Assembly (NCBI GenBank): GCA_011390455.1
Contig: JAABSI010000065.1
Coordinates: 1-16,831, forward strand
Source of the DNA: Trueperaceae bacterium
Lineage (GTDB): Bacteria > Deinococcota > Deinococci > Deinococcales > Trueperaceae
DNA: 16,831 nucleotides
Direction: 5' to 3'
This document shows positions 1 through 12,498 of this stretch, piece by piece; the first letter of the stretch is position 1, and every line of letters starts with the position of its first letter. The notes beneath the pieces were generated by a model that saw nothing but the letters and a program-made list of their open reading frames with translations, did no database searches and was not told the origin of the DNA. A program made the translations under genes and the position numbers.

Positions 1-660
1 GCCAACCAGCTCGAGGCCGGCAGCCCGGTGTTCGTCGAGGGCCGCCTGAACTACCGCAGCTGGGAAGCGCCCGACGGCCAGAAGCGCGCGTCGCTCGACG
101 TCGTCGCCTCGCGCGTCGAGGTCGCCGGGTTCGGCGGTCGCGGCGACGATCCGACGGTCGGGGACGCCCGCGGACAGCAGCGCTTGCGCGACGCGCTCAA
201 CCAGGTCCTGCTCATCGGCAACCTCACGCGCGACGCGGAGCTCCGCTACACCCCGAACGGCAGCGCGGTCACGCGCTTCTCGATCGCGGTGAACGAGAAG
301 TTCCGCGATCGGAGCGGCGCCGACCAGGAGCGCACGCACTACGTGGACATCAACGTGTGGCGCGAGCTCGCCGAGTCCAGTGCGACGCTCGCGAAGGGCG
401 ACCCGGTGTTCGTCACCGGCCGCCTGGTCAACGACTCCTGGACCGATCGAGAAGGCAACAAGCGCTTCACGACGAGGATCGAAGGATCCCGCGTGGAGCA
501 CCTGACGCGTGGCCCCGGCGCTGGTGGAGCCGGAGCCCGCCCGACGACGTCCCCCCGAGCGGCTGCACCTGCCGCCGCGACCGCAGGGGCGCCGAGCGCC
601 CAGACGCGTCAGCTGGACATCGACGAAGAATTCCCACCGGAAGAGGACCTGCCCTTTTAA
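1..660 (+). CDS. ssb: Single-stranded DNA-binding protein, two OB folds, 5' end missing
   Basis: SSB coats single-stranded DNA during replication, repair and recombination. The frame is open from base 1, so the gene begins upstream. The visible part holds the end of one OB fold (strand containing GSPVFVEGRLNYRSW), a linker rich in Gly/Asp, then a complete second OB fold starting at LNQVLLIGNLTRDAELRYT and ending near GSRVEHL. The phrase GxPVFVxGRL...SW occurs in both halves, showing internal duplication. The tail is Ala/Pro rich and ends DLPF after an acidic stretch, the usual SSB tip that recruits partner proteins. Two OB folds in one chain are characteristic of Thermus and Deinococcus SSB, which work as dimers rather than tetramers. 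The stop TAA shares its last A with the rpsR ATG, so translation is probably coupled. An rpsF gene is expected upstream but lies outside the window. Confidence 0.95.
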   Translation, partial: ANQLEAGSPVFVEGRLNYRSWEAPDGQKRASLDVVASRVEVAGFGGRGDDPTVGDARGQQRLRDALNQVLLIGNLTRDAELRYTPNGSAVTRFSIAVNEKFRDRSGADQERTHYVDINVWRELAESSATLAKGDPVFVTGRLVNDSWTDREGNKRFTTRIEGSRVEHLTRGPGAGGAGARPTTSPRAAAPAAATAGAPSAQTRQLDIDEEFPPEEDLPF

Positions 661-950
661 TGCCTAGAGAATCCTCACGAGGCGGCGCGGGCGCCGACAA
701 GCGCCGTGGCCGTGGCGGTGGCCGACGCGGCCGTCGCCCCAAGGTCTGTGCGTTCTGCACGGGCGAACACGAGATCATGGACTACCACGATGGCCGGATG
801 CTGCGGCGCTACATCAGCGATACCGCCAAGATCCTCCCCCGTCGCCGCAGCGGCGTGTGCGCGAAGCACCAGCGCAGGCTCGCGGTCACCCTCAAGCGCG
901 CGCGCATGCTGGCGATCATCCCGATCACGGAGAAGCTGGTCCGGAAATGA
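660..950 (+). CDS. rpsR: 30S ribosomal protein S18, zinc-binding (C+) form
   Basis: S18 is a small-subunit protein that pairs with S6 on the platform. The 96-residue product has a basic, Gly/Arg-rich N-terminal tail, then the S18 core: the block YISDTAKILPRRRSGVCAKHQR and the end KLVRK are diagnostic. It carries VCAFC and VCAKH, giving a Cys-x2-Cys and a Cys-x2-His pair, which fits the zinc-binding 'C+' variety of S18; many bacteria and, as I recall it, Thermus have lost these residues. The ATG overlaps the ssb stop by one base. A weak GAGG lies about 12 bases upstream (644-647), so coupling to ssb probably helps initiation. Its own stop overlaps the start of rplI in ATGA. Confidence 0.97.
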   Translation: MPRESSRGGAGADKRRGRGGGRRGRRPKVCAFCTGEHEIMDYHDGRMLRRYISDTAKILPRRRSGVCAKHQRRLAVTLKRARMLAIIPITEKLVRK

Positions 951-1393
951 ACGTCATCCTGCTCGAACCCGTCGACAACCTGGGTGATGCCGGCGAGGTC
1001 GTCCGCGTCCGCCCCGGCTACGCGCGGAACTGGCTCGTCCCCCAGGGACTGGCGCTGCCGGCCACGAAGGCGAACGAGAAGGAGCTCCAAGCGCGCCTCA
1101 TGCAGCGCGCCAAGCAGCTCTCGGAGCGCAAGACCGACGCCGAGAAGCTCCAAGAGATCCTCGGCGAGGCGGTCGTCACCATCCGCGTCAAGTCCGGCGA
1201 AGGCCGCATCTACGGCTCCGTGGGCAACCGCGACGTCGCCGATGCGCTCCAGGCCGCCTTCGACGTCGAGATCGACCGCCGCAAGGTCGTGCTGGCCGAG
1301 CCCATCAAGACGCTCGGCGAGTACGTCGTGCCGTACCGCCCGCACCCCGACGTCACCATCGACATCAAGCTCATGGTGGTGGGCGAGGACTGA
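947..1393 (+). CDS. rplI: 50S ribosomal protein L9
   Basis: L9 binds domain V of 23S rRNA near the base of the L1 stalk and supports reading-frame maintenance. The product is 148 residues, the normal length. The N-terminal domain starts MNVILLEPVDNLGDAGEVV and contains the L9 signature GDAGEVVRVRPGYARNWLVPQGLA. A long charged helix follows (about residues 45-75), then the C-terminal domain with GRIYGSVGNRDVADAL. ATG at 947 overlaps the rpsR stop by four bases (ATGA), which explains the poor ribosome-binding site (GGAG about 14 bases upstream). It is the last gene of the ssb-rpsR-rplI unit and is followed by a 17-bp hairpin. Confidence 0.97.
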   Translation: MNVILLEPVDNLGDAGEVVRVRPGYARNWLVPQGLALPATKANEKELQARLMQRAKQLSERKTDAEKLQEILGEAVVTIRVKSGEGRIYGSVGNRDVADALQAAFDVEIDRRKVVLAEPIKTLGEYVVPYRPHPDVTIDIKLMVVGED

Positions 1394-1430
1394 GCGCACC
1401 GCGGCCCCACGGCCGCACCGCGTCGGAACG

Positions 1431-1468
1431 CGCGTCGCGCCGCCGGGTTCGCCCGGCGGCGCGACGCG
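1431..1468 (+). terminator. Hairpin terminator after rplI, 17-bp perfect stem
   Basis: Arms 1431-1447 and 1452-1468 are perfect reverse complements, closed by a TTCG (UUCG) loop at 1448-1451, a very stable tetraloop. Only TT follows, so there is no real U-tract. It lies 38 bases after the rplI stop. A smaller 6-bp inverted repeat (1401-1406 / 1411-1416) lies just before it. The remaining gap to 1600 is GC-rich with no gene visible. Confidence 0.75.
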
Positions 1469-1568
1469 TTGCGTCGGGGGGCGCCGGGTCGGGCGGCGCG
1501 CCCGCGACGGTGAAGGCTCGGTGGGGGCTGCGAGCGCAGGGCTCACGGAACGCGCCGAGCGCGCCGCC

Positions 1569-1574
1569 TAAGCT
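1569..1574 (+). promoter_or_regulatory. Possible -10 element of the S8 protease gene
   Basis: TAAGCT fits the TAnnnT pattern seen before other genes here and lies 35 bases before the ATG at 1610. A start of transcription near 1581 would leave a leader of about 28 bases that includes the AGGAGG at 1600-1605. No convincing -35 box is visible. Confidence 0.35.
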
Positions 1575-1609
1575 CGAGGCAGACCCCGTGTCCCTCGTTA
1601 GGAGGACGC

Positions 1610-3835
1610 ATGCGCACCCCCCTCCCCCGCGTTCGCCTGGGATGGCTCCTCGCCCCCCTTGCGATCGCGCTCCTGACCGCTTGCCAGACCTCGAGCCCCG
1701 ACAGCACCCCCGGCCGGATCGCCGGCACCCTCTCCACCGGCTCCACGGCGGGCCAACTCGTGGCGCCGCGGGACGTGCCCCCCACCACCGACGTCGCGCC
1801 GGCCACGACCGGCCCGGCGCCGCGGGACGTGCTCGAAGGCGAAGTGATCGTTCGCTTCCATGACCACGTCGTCGCGTCGGCATCGAGTCGTGCGACGTTG
1901 AGCGTCGACGGGGTCCGCCTCGACGTCGTTCGTGACCTGGCGCTCCCCCATGCCCGCCTGTACCGCGCACCCGGCATCGACGCAGCGGCGACGATCGCGC
2001 TCGCGCAGCGTTTGTCCGCGCGCCCCGACGTCCGCTACGCCCAACCGAACTCGATCGTGAGAGCCTTCGAGACGGCGCCGAACGACGCGCTGTACCCGCG
2101 CCAATGGCATTACGACGCCATCAACCTGCCTCGGGCCTGGGACGTGACGACGGGCGCGACGGACGTGGTCGTCGCCGTCGTCGACACCGGCATCCTGTTC
2201 CGCGTGGGCGACGCCGCGTCCAGCCACCCGGACCTGACCGGGCGGGTGCTGCCCGGGTACGACTTCGTCACCGACCCGACCGTATCGGGCGACGGCACGG
2301 CCCGCGACCCCGACCCGTACGACGAGGACCTCGACGGCGACGCGCACGGGACCCACGTGGCCGGCACGATCGGTGCCCGCACGAACACGACCGACGGCAT
2401 CGGCGTCGCCGGCGTCGATTGGTCGGCGCGGCTGCTCCCGGTCCGGGTGCTCGGCGTCGGCGGCGCGGGCTCGTTGGTCGACGTGATCGACGGCACCCTG
2501 TGGGCCGCCGGTTTCGGCGTCACCGGCGTCCCCGGCAACACGAACGCGGCGCACGTGATCAACCTCAGCCTGGGCGGCAGTGCGCCATGCGGAGCCTACG
2601 AGCAGGAGGCGTTCGATCGGATCGCCAGCCTGTCCCCGCGGGAGGCGGTCGTCGTCGTGGCGGCCGGGAACGAGGGGGCGCCGGTCTCCGGAACGACGCC
2701 CGCGAGCTGCGGGAACGTGATCACCGTCGGCGCCACCGAGCAGCGCGACGTTCGCGCCACGTACTCGAACTACGGACCGCGCATCGACGTGATGGCGCCG
2801 GGCGGCGACCTCACGACCGATCGCGACCTCGACGGGTTCGCGGACGGCGTGTTGAGCTTGACGCGCACCGCCAGCGGCTTCGGGTACGGGTACCAGCAAG
2901 GGACCTCGATGGCGGCACCCCACGTCGCCGGCGTCGTCGCGCTCATGAAGGCGCTCGAACCCGGACTCACCTTCGAGGAGGCGCGCGCCTTCCTCGTGCT
3001 GACCGCCGTCCCCCTGAGCGCGGGCGACTGTGGCACGGGTGCAGCGAGCGATTGCGGCGCTGGCCTCGTCGACGCAGCCGCTGCGCTCACCGCCCTGACG
3101 GGACCCACGGTCCCGACCCCCGACGACGGGGCGTTGGTGTTCGCCCCCGATCCGATCGACTTCGGCGTCACGATCGTCGAGCGTCCGTTGACGCTCACGA
3201 ACGTCGGCGGCACCTCGGTGGACTGGTCGGTGCTGGTGTACGACGTACTCCCTGGCAATCCGGGCGCCGTGCCGAAGGGAACGATCTACGTCGCCGACGG
3301 CAGCCCGGTCTCGGGTTCGCTGGCCGCGAACGCGAGCGTCGACTTGGTCCTGGGCATCGACCGCTCGTTCCTGGCAGCCGAAGGGACCTACCAGATCTTC
3401 TTGGTGTTCGACGTGGACGGCGTGGAGCAGGGGCTGACGGTCCGCTTCCAGAACGGCGCGACGACGACCGCGAACCCGACGGGCCCGACCTCGGTCGTCG
3501 CCTTCACCGACCTCGGTGGTGCGTTCGTGGCGTCCGGCGGGCGAGAGGCCGCGAGCTTCTTCTCGACGTTCGACTTCGCGGTCGCGGCGGGCGACCACGT
3601 GGTCGTCGGATGGACCGATCAGAACGGCGACGGACGGGTCGGCCCCGGGGACTTCCTGGGCACCTACCCGACGCGGGTGCGGGTCGCCCCAGGTGTGCGC
3701 GTGAGCGGGGTGGACGTCGTGATGGACTTGGTCCTGGACGTCGAGGCCGTCGATGCCGCGCTCGCCGCCGCCGTGCCGTGGGCGGACCCAGCCACGGTGC
3801 GGGCCGCGCTCGAGGAGGCCGCGACCGGCGAGTAA
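1610..3835 (+). CDS. Secreted S8 (subtilisin-like) serine protease, putative lipoprotein
   Basis: A 741-residue extracytoplasmic endopeptidase. A hydrophobic signal ends in the lipobox LTAC, with Cys25 as the likely lipidated residue. A Pro/Thr-rich spacer follows, then a propeptide-like region (about 76-155, from GEVIVRFHDHVV to RYAQPNSIV). The catalytic domain (about 160-495) has the full triad: Asp192 in AVVDTGI, His246 in DAHGTHVAG and Ser433 in GTSMAAPHVAG, plus oxyanion Asn354 in AAGNEGA. The C-terminal part (about 500-741) looks like two beta-rich modules; the last has a calcium-loop-like DQNGDGRVGPGD at 670-681. AGGAGG at 1600-1605 is well spaced for ATG 1610. It is a single-gene unit, flanked by hairpins at both ends and convergent with pyk. 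Substrate is unknown. The protease assignment is secure; lipid anchoring is inferred from the lipobox. Confidence 0.93.
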   Translation: MRTPLPRVRLGWLLAPLAIALLTACQTSSPDSTPGRIAGTLSTGSTAGQLVAPRDVPPTTDVAPATTGPAPRDVLEGEVIVRFHDHVVASASSRATLSVDGVRLDVVRDLALPHARLYRAPGIDAAATIALAQRLSARPDVRYAQPNSIVRAFETAPNDALYPRQWHYDAINLPRAWDVTTGATDVVVAVVDTGILFRVGDAASSHPDLTGRVLPGYDFVTDPTVSGDGTARDPDPYDEDLDGDAHGTHVAGTIGARTNTTDGIGVAGVDWSARLLPVRVLGVGGAGSLVDVIDGTLWAAGFGVTGVPGNTNAAHVINLSLGGSAPCGAYEQEAFDRIASLSPREAVVVVAAGNEGAPVSGTTPASCGNVITVGATEQRDVRATYSNYGPRIDVMAPGGDLTTDRDLDGFADGVLSLTRTASGFGYGYQQGTSMAAPHVAGVVALMKALEPGLTFEEARAFLVLTAVPLSAGDCGTGAASDCGAGLVDAAAALTALTGPTVPTPDDGALVFAPDPIDFGVTIVERPLTLTNVGGTSVDWSVLVYDVLPGNPGAVPKGTIYVADGSPVSGSLAANASVDLVLGIDRSFLAAEGTYQIFLVFDVDGVEQGLTVRFQNGATTTANPTGPTSVVAFTDLGGAFVASGGREAASFFSTFDFAVAAGDHVVVGWTDQNGDGRVGPGDFLGTYPTRVRVAPGVRVSGVDVVMDLVLDVEAVDAALAAAVPWADPATVRAALEEAATGE

Positions 3836-3841
3836 GCGCAC

Positions 3842-3873
3842 CGCGGCGGGCGCCCGAAGGGGCGCCCGCCGCG
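3842..3873. terminator. Shared hairpin between S8 protease and pyk
   Basis: Arms 3842-3855 and 3860-3873 form a perfect 14-bp stem with loop GAAG (CTTC on the other strand). It sits 6 bases after the protease stop and 16 bases after the pyk stop on the opposite strand, so it can serve both convergent units. No U-tract follows on either strand. Confidence 0.75.
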
Positions 3874-3889
3874 CCATCGGTTCCTTACC

Positions 3890-7970
<4,081 letters not shown>

Positions 7971-7982
7971 CGTCAGCACTCC

Positions 7983-8189
7983 TAGTAGGCCCTGGGGAAA
8001 CTGTGGAGAAACGACGCCGAGCGCGTCCAGCACGAGGTAGAGGATGTGGAGGACGCTGTGGACGAAGCGGCCGGCGGCTGTGGAGGACGCCGTCCGTTCT
8101 CCCCAGCGCTCCACAGGGGTGCGGGACCCCCCGGTTCTGCACAGGCTCGTGCGCAGGTTGTCCCCAGGGCGTCCACAGCTCCGTCCACA
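7983..8189. other. oriC: Candidate replication origin (oriC), DnaA-box cluster
   Basis: The 526-base dnaN-dnaA gap has no gene but about ten 9-mers related to TTATCCACA. Four read on the minus strand (TGTGGA forms): 8002-8010, 8045-8053, 8057-8065 and 8079-8087. Six read on the plus strand: 8097-8105, 8107-8115, 8135-8143, 8158-8166, 8169-8177 and 8181-8189. The best match, 8002-8010 (TTCTCCACA on the minus strand), has one mismatch; the others have two or three, mostly A-to-C/G changes as expected in high-GC genomes. Orientation switches once, near 8090. TAGTAG at 7983-7988, next to a GC-rich stretch and the first box, resembles a DnaA-trio, though only two units are present. Thermus thermophilus has its origin in the same dnaA-dnaN interval. 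7770-7957 and 8190-8295 show no further clear features beyond those listed. Confidence 0.8.
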
Positions 8190-8295
8190 GGCTGCGGCCG
8201 CGAGCAAACCAAGGGACCACACGACCAGCACCCAAGCCGGTCGACCCCACGCCATGCGGCGGTGGCGCTCGGGCGACGGGCGCTTCGGGAGCGGT

Positions 8296-9645
8296 TCAGG
8301 CGAGGGTGTCGCGCACTTGGCGCACGCGGCGCGCGAGCTCGTCGTCGCTGCCCACCCGGTCGCCGATCTTCTGGACGGCGTACATCACCGTCGAGTGGTC
8401 GCGTCCGCCGAAGAACTGGCCGATCTCGGGGAAGCTGTGCGTGGTCAGCTCGCGGATCAGGTACATCGCGACTTGGCGCGCGATCACGAGCTCGTGCCGA
8501 CGCCCTTTCGAGCGCAGGTCCTCGGGATCGAGGCCGTAATGCTGCGCGGTCACCCGGAGAATGTCGGGCATCGTCAAGCTGGCGTCGCTGGGCGCGAACA
8601 CGTCCGACAGCGCCTTGGCGGCGGTGGCGCGGTCGAGCGGCTCCTGGTTCATCGACGCGTACAGGATCGCGCGCACCAGGGCGCCCTCCAACTCGCGGAT
8701 GTTGCTGGTCACGTTGCGCGCGATGTACTCGATCACCTCGGCGGGCACCTTGACGCCGCGGTACTCGGCGTTCATCTTCAGGATCGCGATGCGGGTCTCG
8801 AGCTCCGGCGCCTGGATGTCGGTGATCAGGCCCCACTCGAACCGGCTGCGCAGCCGGTTCTCGAGGGTGGGGATGTCCTTGGGGGGACGATCCGAGCTCA
8901 CGATGATCTGCTTGGCGGACTCGTAGAGCGCGTTGAAGGTGTGGAAGAACTCTTCCTGCGTGCGCTCCTTGCCGGCCAGGAACTGGATGTCGTCGACGAG
9001 CAGGACGTCGATCGAGCGGAAGCGCTCGCGGAAGGCCGACATCTGGTCGCCGCGGATCGCGTTGATCAGCTCGTTCGTGAACTGCTCGGTGGTGACGTAG
9101 GCGATCTGCGCGCCCGGCATCCGGTCCGCGACCGCATGGCCCACGGCCTGCATCAGGTGGGTCTTGCCCAACCCCGAGTCGCCGTAGAGGAAGAGCGGGT
9201 TGTACGCGCGGCCCGGAGCTTCGGCGACGGCCAGCGCGGCGGCGTGCGCGAGGTTGTTGTTCGGACCGACGACGAAGTTGCCGAAGACGTACTTGGGGTT
9301 GAATCGGGGCCGGTCGACGCCGGGGGCGGCCGCGGGCGCGCCCGGGCCCGCCGCGACCGGCTGGCTGAACAGGTCCGCCTGTTCGGAGGGGGCGAAGGAG
9401 ACGACCTGGAAGCCGATCTTGGGGCTCGGCGCCCCGAGGTCGCGCAGGGCGCGTTCGATCACCTCGCCGAAGTGGTTCTTGATCCAGTCGCGGGCGAAGG
9501 AGTGCGGCACGCCGAGCTGGAACACGCCACCGTCGATCCCGAGCGGCCGGACCTGCTTGAACCAGGTGCGGAACTCGGTCTCGCTGATCTGGCCACGGAC
9601 GTAGTCGAGCACGTCGTCCCAGATGGCGTGGTCGCGGCTGAGCAT
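8296..9645 (-). CDS. dnaA: Chromosomal replication initiator DnaA
   Basis: AAA+ ATPase that binds DnaA boxes, melts oriC and loads helicase. The product is 449 residues. Domain I is about 1-75 ([21 protein letters not shown]). A Pro/Ala-rich linker runs to about 112, and domain III starts at [16 protein letters not shown]. Walker A is GDSGLGKT (155-162), Walker B LLVDD (215-219), sensor I SSD (250-252) and the arginine-finger segment LRSRFEWG (265-272). Domain IV holds the DNA-binding signature [11 protein letters not shown] (413-423). ATG 9645 has AGGGAGGA 7 bases upstream; the longer in-frame reading to 9831 lacks family sequence. The gene points toward the origin, and its stop is about 107 bases from the last box. 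Box-like sites here are all downstream, so autoregulation through the promoter is not evident. Confidence 0.98.
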   Translation of the reverse strand: MLSRDHAIWDDVLDYVRGQISETEFRTWFKQVRPLGIDGGVFQLGVPHSFARDWIKNHFGEVIERALRDLGAPSPKIGFQVVSFAPSEQADLFSQPVAAGPGAPAAAPGVDRPRFNPKYVFGNFVVGPNNNLAHAAALAVAEAPGRAYNPLFLYGDSGLGKTHLMQAVGHAVADRMPGAQIAYVTTEQFTNELINAIRGDQMSAFRERFRSIDVLLVDDIQFLAGKERTQEEFFHTFNALYESAKQIIVSSDRPPKDIPTLENRLRSRFEWGLITDIQAPELETRIAILKMNAEYRGVKVPAEVIEYIARNVTSNIRELEGALVRAILYASMNQEPLDRATAAKALSDVFAPSDASLTMPDILRVTAQHYGLDPEDLRSKGRRHELVIARQVAMYLIRELTTHSFPEIGQFFGGRDHSTVMYAVQKIGDRVGSDDELARRVRQVRDTLA

Positions 9646-9760
9646 GACCCGGTCCTCCCTCGCGCGGCGGCGCGTGCCGACGCCCAACCGAACGCGCGAT
9701 TCGCGTGCAGGACGGCGTTCGTGCTGCCCGTAGGACCGGTGGACGGCGCTGCGGGACGGC

Positions 9761-9766
9761 AGTCTA
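9761..9766 (-). promoter_or_regulatory. Possible dnaA -10 element
   Basis: The minus strand reads TAGACT in CCTGGTAGACTGCC, about 115 bases before the dnaA ATG. The same hexamer occurs before mnmG on the other strand. No DnaA box lies nearby. Confidence 0.4.
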
Positions 9767-9859
9767 CCAGGCTTCTCGCGGGCGTGGTGCCCCGGCTGTA
9801 TGCGGGTCCTTCCGGCGCGCTCGGCTTCCACGGCACCGGGTCCAGGACGGGACGCGTGC

Positions 9860-9865
9860 TAGACT
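9860..9865 (+). promoter_or_regulatory. Possible mnmG -10 element
   Basis: TAGACT in GTGCTAGACTCTG, about 52 bases before the mnmG GTG. It is identical to the hexamer facing dnaA 94 bases away, so the divergent units may be fired by the same sigma factor. No clear -35. Confidence 0.45.
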
Positions 9866-9917
9866 CTGCGCTCCCGACGGGGCGGTTCGCGGCCCCGGGT
9901 CGGATGGAGGGTGCTCC

Positions 9918-11753
9918 GTGGGATCGGACTTCGACGTGGTGGTGGTGGGCGGCGGTCACGCCGGGATCGAGGCGGCGTTGGCCGCTTCGCGCCTGGGGGC
10001 GAGGGTCGCGCTGGCGCTGCCGAACCCGGACACCCTCGGACGGATGCCGTGCAATCCGGCGATCGGCGGGCCCGGCAAGTCGCAGCTCGTGTTCGAGCTG
10101 CACGCGCTGGGCGGCGAGATGGGGCGCCTGGCCGATGCCACGGCGATCCACGGACGGATGCTCAACGCCTCCAAGGGGCCGGCGGTGCGCTCGCTCCGGC
10201 TCCAGAACGAGCGCGATGGCTACGCGGCGGCGGCGCGCGACGTCGTCGAGCGGGCCGCCGGCGTGACCCTGGTCCGTGGCGAGGTGGCGTCGCTCACCAC
10301 GATCGGCGACGGTCCCGCACGGCGCGTGGCGGGCGTGGCGCTCGTGGACGGCCGCACCCTGGCCGCGCCGAGCGTGGTGATGTGCACCGGGACGTTCCTG
10401 CGGGGGGTCGTCTGGTACGGCCGGCGCAATCGCGAGGCGGGACGTCAGGGCGAGCCACCGGCGCGCCATCTGTCCGCCTCGCTCGAGGCGACCGGCCATA
10501 CGCTGATGCGCTTCAAGACCGGCACGCCGCCGCGCGTGCGCGCGTCTTCGGTCGACTTCGGCCTGCTGGAGGAGATCCCATCCGACGATCCGCCGGCGTC
10601 CTTCAGCGGGGTCCCGGGTCCACGGGTCCTCGAGAGCCCGACCTGGACGACGCGGACGACGGCCGAGACGCATCGGCTCATCCAGGAGAACCTCGGTGCG
10701 TCGGCGATGTACGGCGGCGACATCGACGGACGCGGGCCGCGCTACTGCCCGTCGATCGAGGACAAGGTCGTGCGCTTCGCGGACAAGGACCACCACCTGT
10801 TGTTCGTGGAGCCCGACGGCGTCGATACGAGCGAGGTCTACCTGCAGGGGTTCTCCAGTTCGATGCCGCCGGAGCTGCAGGACCGGATGGTGCGGACGCT
10901 GCCGGGGTTCGCCCGGGCCGAGATCCAACGGTACGCGTACGCCGTCGAGTACGACGCGCTCGACCCCACGCAGCTCGACGTCACGATGATGTCGAAGGTG
11001 CTGCCGGGTCTGTTCACGGCGGGGCAGATCAACGGCACCTCGGGCTACGAGGAGGCCGCCGCGCAAGGGCTCGTCGCCGGCGTGAACGCTGCGCGACGCG
11101 CTGCCGGGATGGCGCCCGTGACGGTGCGCCGGGATCAGGGGTACCTGGGGGTGCTCCTGGATGACCTCGTGCGGTGGGGGATCGACGAGCCGTACCGCAT
11201 GCTGACCTCGCGCAACGAGTACCGGCTGTTGCACCGCCAGGACAACGCCGAGGCGCGCCTGTCGGCGGTGGGCCACGCATGGGGGCTTGTCGACGACGCG
11301 CGCCATGCGGGGGTGGAGGCGAGCGCCGCGCGGGTGGACGCCGAGGTGCTGCGCCTCGGTCGCGCGCGCGATGGCGCCGATCTGGCGGCGACGGTGCTGT
11401 GCCGACCGGGCGAGACCTACGCGAACGTGGTCGCGCGCTTCGGGCCCGCGAGTACCCCGCTGTCGGCGGCGGAAGCGGCGCGCGTCGAGGTGCTCGTGCG
11501 CTACGCCGGCTACATCGAGCGGAGCCGCAAGGAGCTCGACGCACGCGCGCGGTACGAGGCATGGTCGCTCGCAGGGGTCTCCTTCGAACGGGTGTCCAGC
11601 CTCTCGGCCGAGGGGCGCGGTGCGCTGGAGCGAGCGCGCCCCGCGACGCTGGGCGCCGCCCAGCGGCTGCGTGGGGTGCGGGATTCCGACGTGACCGCCC
11701 TGCTCGTGCACCTGAAGACGCGGCCGGACGTTCCACGTGAAACAGCCGCCTGA
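9918..11753 (+). CDS. mnmG: tRNA uridine-5-carboxymethylaminomethyl modification enzyme MnmG (GidA)
   Basis: FAD enzyme that, with MnmE, installs the cmnm5 group on wobble uridine 34 of certain tRNAs. The product is 611 residues, normal for the long GidA form. The FAD motif [14 protein letters not shown] is at the N-terminus. Other family blocks are [15 protein letters not shown] (46-60), RFKTGTPPR (198-206), the conserved Cys277 in [30 protein letters not shown] (from 364), and the C-terminal helical domain with [14 protein letters not shown]. Start GTG 9918 has GGAGGG six bases upstream (9906-9911), whereas the in-frame upstream reading to 9705 has no family sequence. MnmE is not in the window. 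The last 17 bases overlap rsmG and include a parS-like site that encodes the tail VPRET. Confidence 0.97.
   Translation: MGSDFDVVVVGGGHAGIEAALAASRLGARVALALPNPDTLGRMPCNPAIGGPGKSQLVFELHALGGEMGRLADATAIHGRMLNASKGPAVRSLRLQNERDGYAAAARDVVERAAGVTLVRGEVASLTTIGDGPARRVAGVALVDGRTLAAPSVVMCTGTFLRGVVWYGRRNREAGRQGEPPARHLSASLEATGHTLMRFKTGTPPRVRASSVDFGLLEEIPSDDPPASFSGVPGPRVLESPTWTTRTTAETHRLIQENLGASAMYGGDIDGRGPRYCPSIEDKVVRFADKDHHLLFVEPDGVDTSEVYLQGFSSSMPPELQDRMVRTLPGFARAEIQRYAYAVEYDALDPTQLDVTMMSKVLPGLFTAGQINGTSGYEEAAAQGLVAGVNAARRAAGMAPVTVRRDQGYLGVLLDDLVRWGIDEPYRMLTSRNEYRLLHRQDNAEARLSAVGHAWGLVDDARHAGVEASAARVDAEVLRLGRARDGADLAATVLCRPGETYANVVARFGPASTPLSAAEAARVEVLVRYAGYIERSRKELDARARYEAWSLAGVSFERVSSLSAEGRGALERARPATLGAAQRLRGVRDSDVTALLVHLKTRPDVPRETAA
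11729..11744. other. parS: parS-like site 1
   Basis: CGTTCCACGTGAAACA matches the bacterial parS consensus TGTTTCACGTGAAACA at 14 of 16 positions (differences at 1 and 5). It lies inside the mnmG/rsmG overlap, and the rsmG GTG start is within it. ParA and ParB are encoded next door, which supports function. Position 5 is known to vary among parS sites. Confidence 0.85.
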
Positions 11754-12498
11754 CGATCCGGCTCGCCTCGACGACGGGTCCGACTCGGACGACGCGCGCG
11801 CGGAGGGCGCCCCGCCGCCAGCGGGCCCCGGCGCGGAGGGCGATGCCAGGAGCTCCGCGATCGCCGGCCACGCGGATGCGGCGTTGGTCGTGTACCGGGA
11901 GCAGCTCGCGCGCTTTCGCCGGACGCTCGACCTGATGTCGGACCGGGGCTACGCGGAGCTGGACTCGAAGATGGCGGAGGCCGAGCGGTACGCGGTCGCC
12001 GTCGCGCGGGATGCGGAGCGGTCCGGGGCGGTGCTCGACTTGGGCACGGGGGCCGGGTTGCCTGGCGTGGTGGTCGCCGCGCGGCTGGCGCCGAGGCCGG
12101 TGTGGTGGGTCGAGCGGCGGCGTCGGCGGGCGGCGTTCCTGGACCAGATGGCCGCGCGGGCCGGTCTGAGCGCGGTGCGGGTTGCGGCCATGGACGTGCG
12201 CTCGCTCGACGTAGGGCGGACCGGGCGGGTGGCCGCCGTGACCGCCCAAGCCGTGGCGGCGCTCGATCAGGTCGCGATCCTCACCCGTCATCTGTGGGCC
12301 GACGACGTGCTGTTGGTGAGCCGGAAAGGGCCGGGGTGGGAGGCCGAGGTCGATGCGTTGCGCGCATCGGCGCGCGGGTGGGGTGCCCACGCGGGCTCGG
12401 TCGCGGTCCAAGTGGTCGGGACGGAACCGCTCGGGTCGGGTGGTACCTTGGTCGCCGTGCGCGTTCGGGGAGGTTCGGCGTGCCCACCGTCGGCGTGA
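11737..12498 (+). CDS. rsmG: 16S rRNA (guanine527-N7)-methyltransferase RsmG (GidB), divergent
   Basis: Likely methylates G527 of 16S rRNA using S-adenosylmethionine. As read from GTG 11737 it is 253 residues. Residues 1-45 are a low-complexity Asp/Ala/Pro-rich tail. The SAM-binding loop is [12 protein letters not shown] (99-110), and SRKGP (195-199) corresponds to the conserved lysine-glycine strand. However, the usual NLT and HxxDSL motifs before the SAM loop are not visible; [13 protein letters not shown] and KMAEAERYA stand in their place. Start choice is uncertain: GTG 11737 has no good ribosome-binding site and would rely on coupling to mnmG, while TTG or GTG codons near 11884-11895 would remove the tail. 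It overlaps mnmG by 17 bases and parA by 19. Position and SAM fold support the name; exact activity is less sure. Confidence 0.82.
   Translation: MKQPPDDPARLDDGSDSDDARAEGAPPPAGPGAEGDARSSAIAGHADAALVVYREQLARFRRTLDLMSDRGYAELDSKMAEAERYAVAVARDAERSGAVLDLGTGAGLPGVVVAARLAPRPVWWVERRRRRAAFLDQMAARAGLSAVRVAAMDVRSLDVGRTGRVAAVTAQAVAALDQVAILTRHLWADDVLLVSRKGPGWEAEVDALRASARGWGAHAGSVAVQVVGTEPLGSGGTLVAVRVRGGSACPPSA

Noticed and set aside
3592..3605. CGACCACGTGGTCG, a 14-base palindrome centred on CACGTG
   Set aside because: Shares the parS core but not its flanks, and lies within protease codons for DHVV; probably chance.
1598..3877. 759-codon minus-strand open frame opposite the S8 protease
   Set aside because: Arg/His/Asp-rich with no recognisable domain, and exactly opposed to a protein with all S8 motifs. 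High GC makes long antisense frames common.
9459..11711. 750-codon minus-strand open frame opposite mnmG
   Set aside because: Low-complexity composition of a GC shadow; mnmG on the other strand has every family motif.
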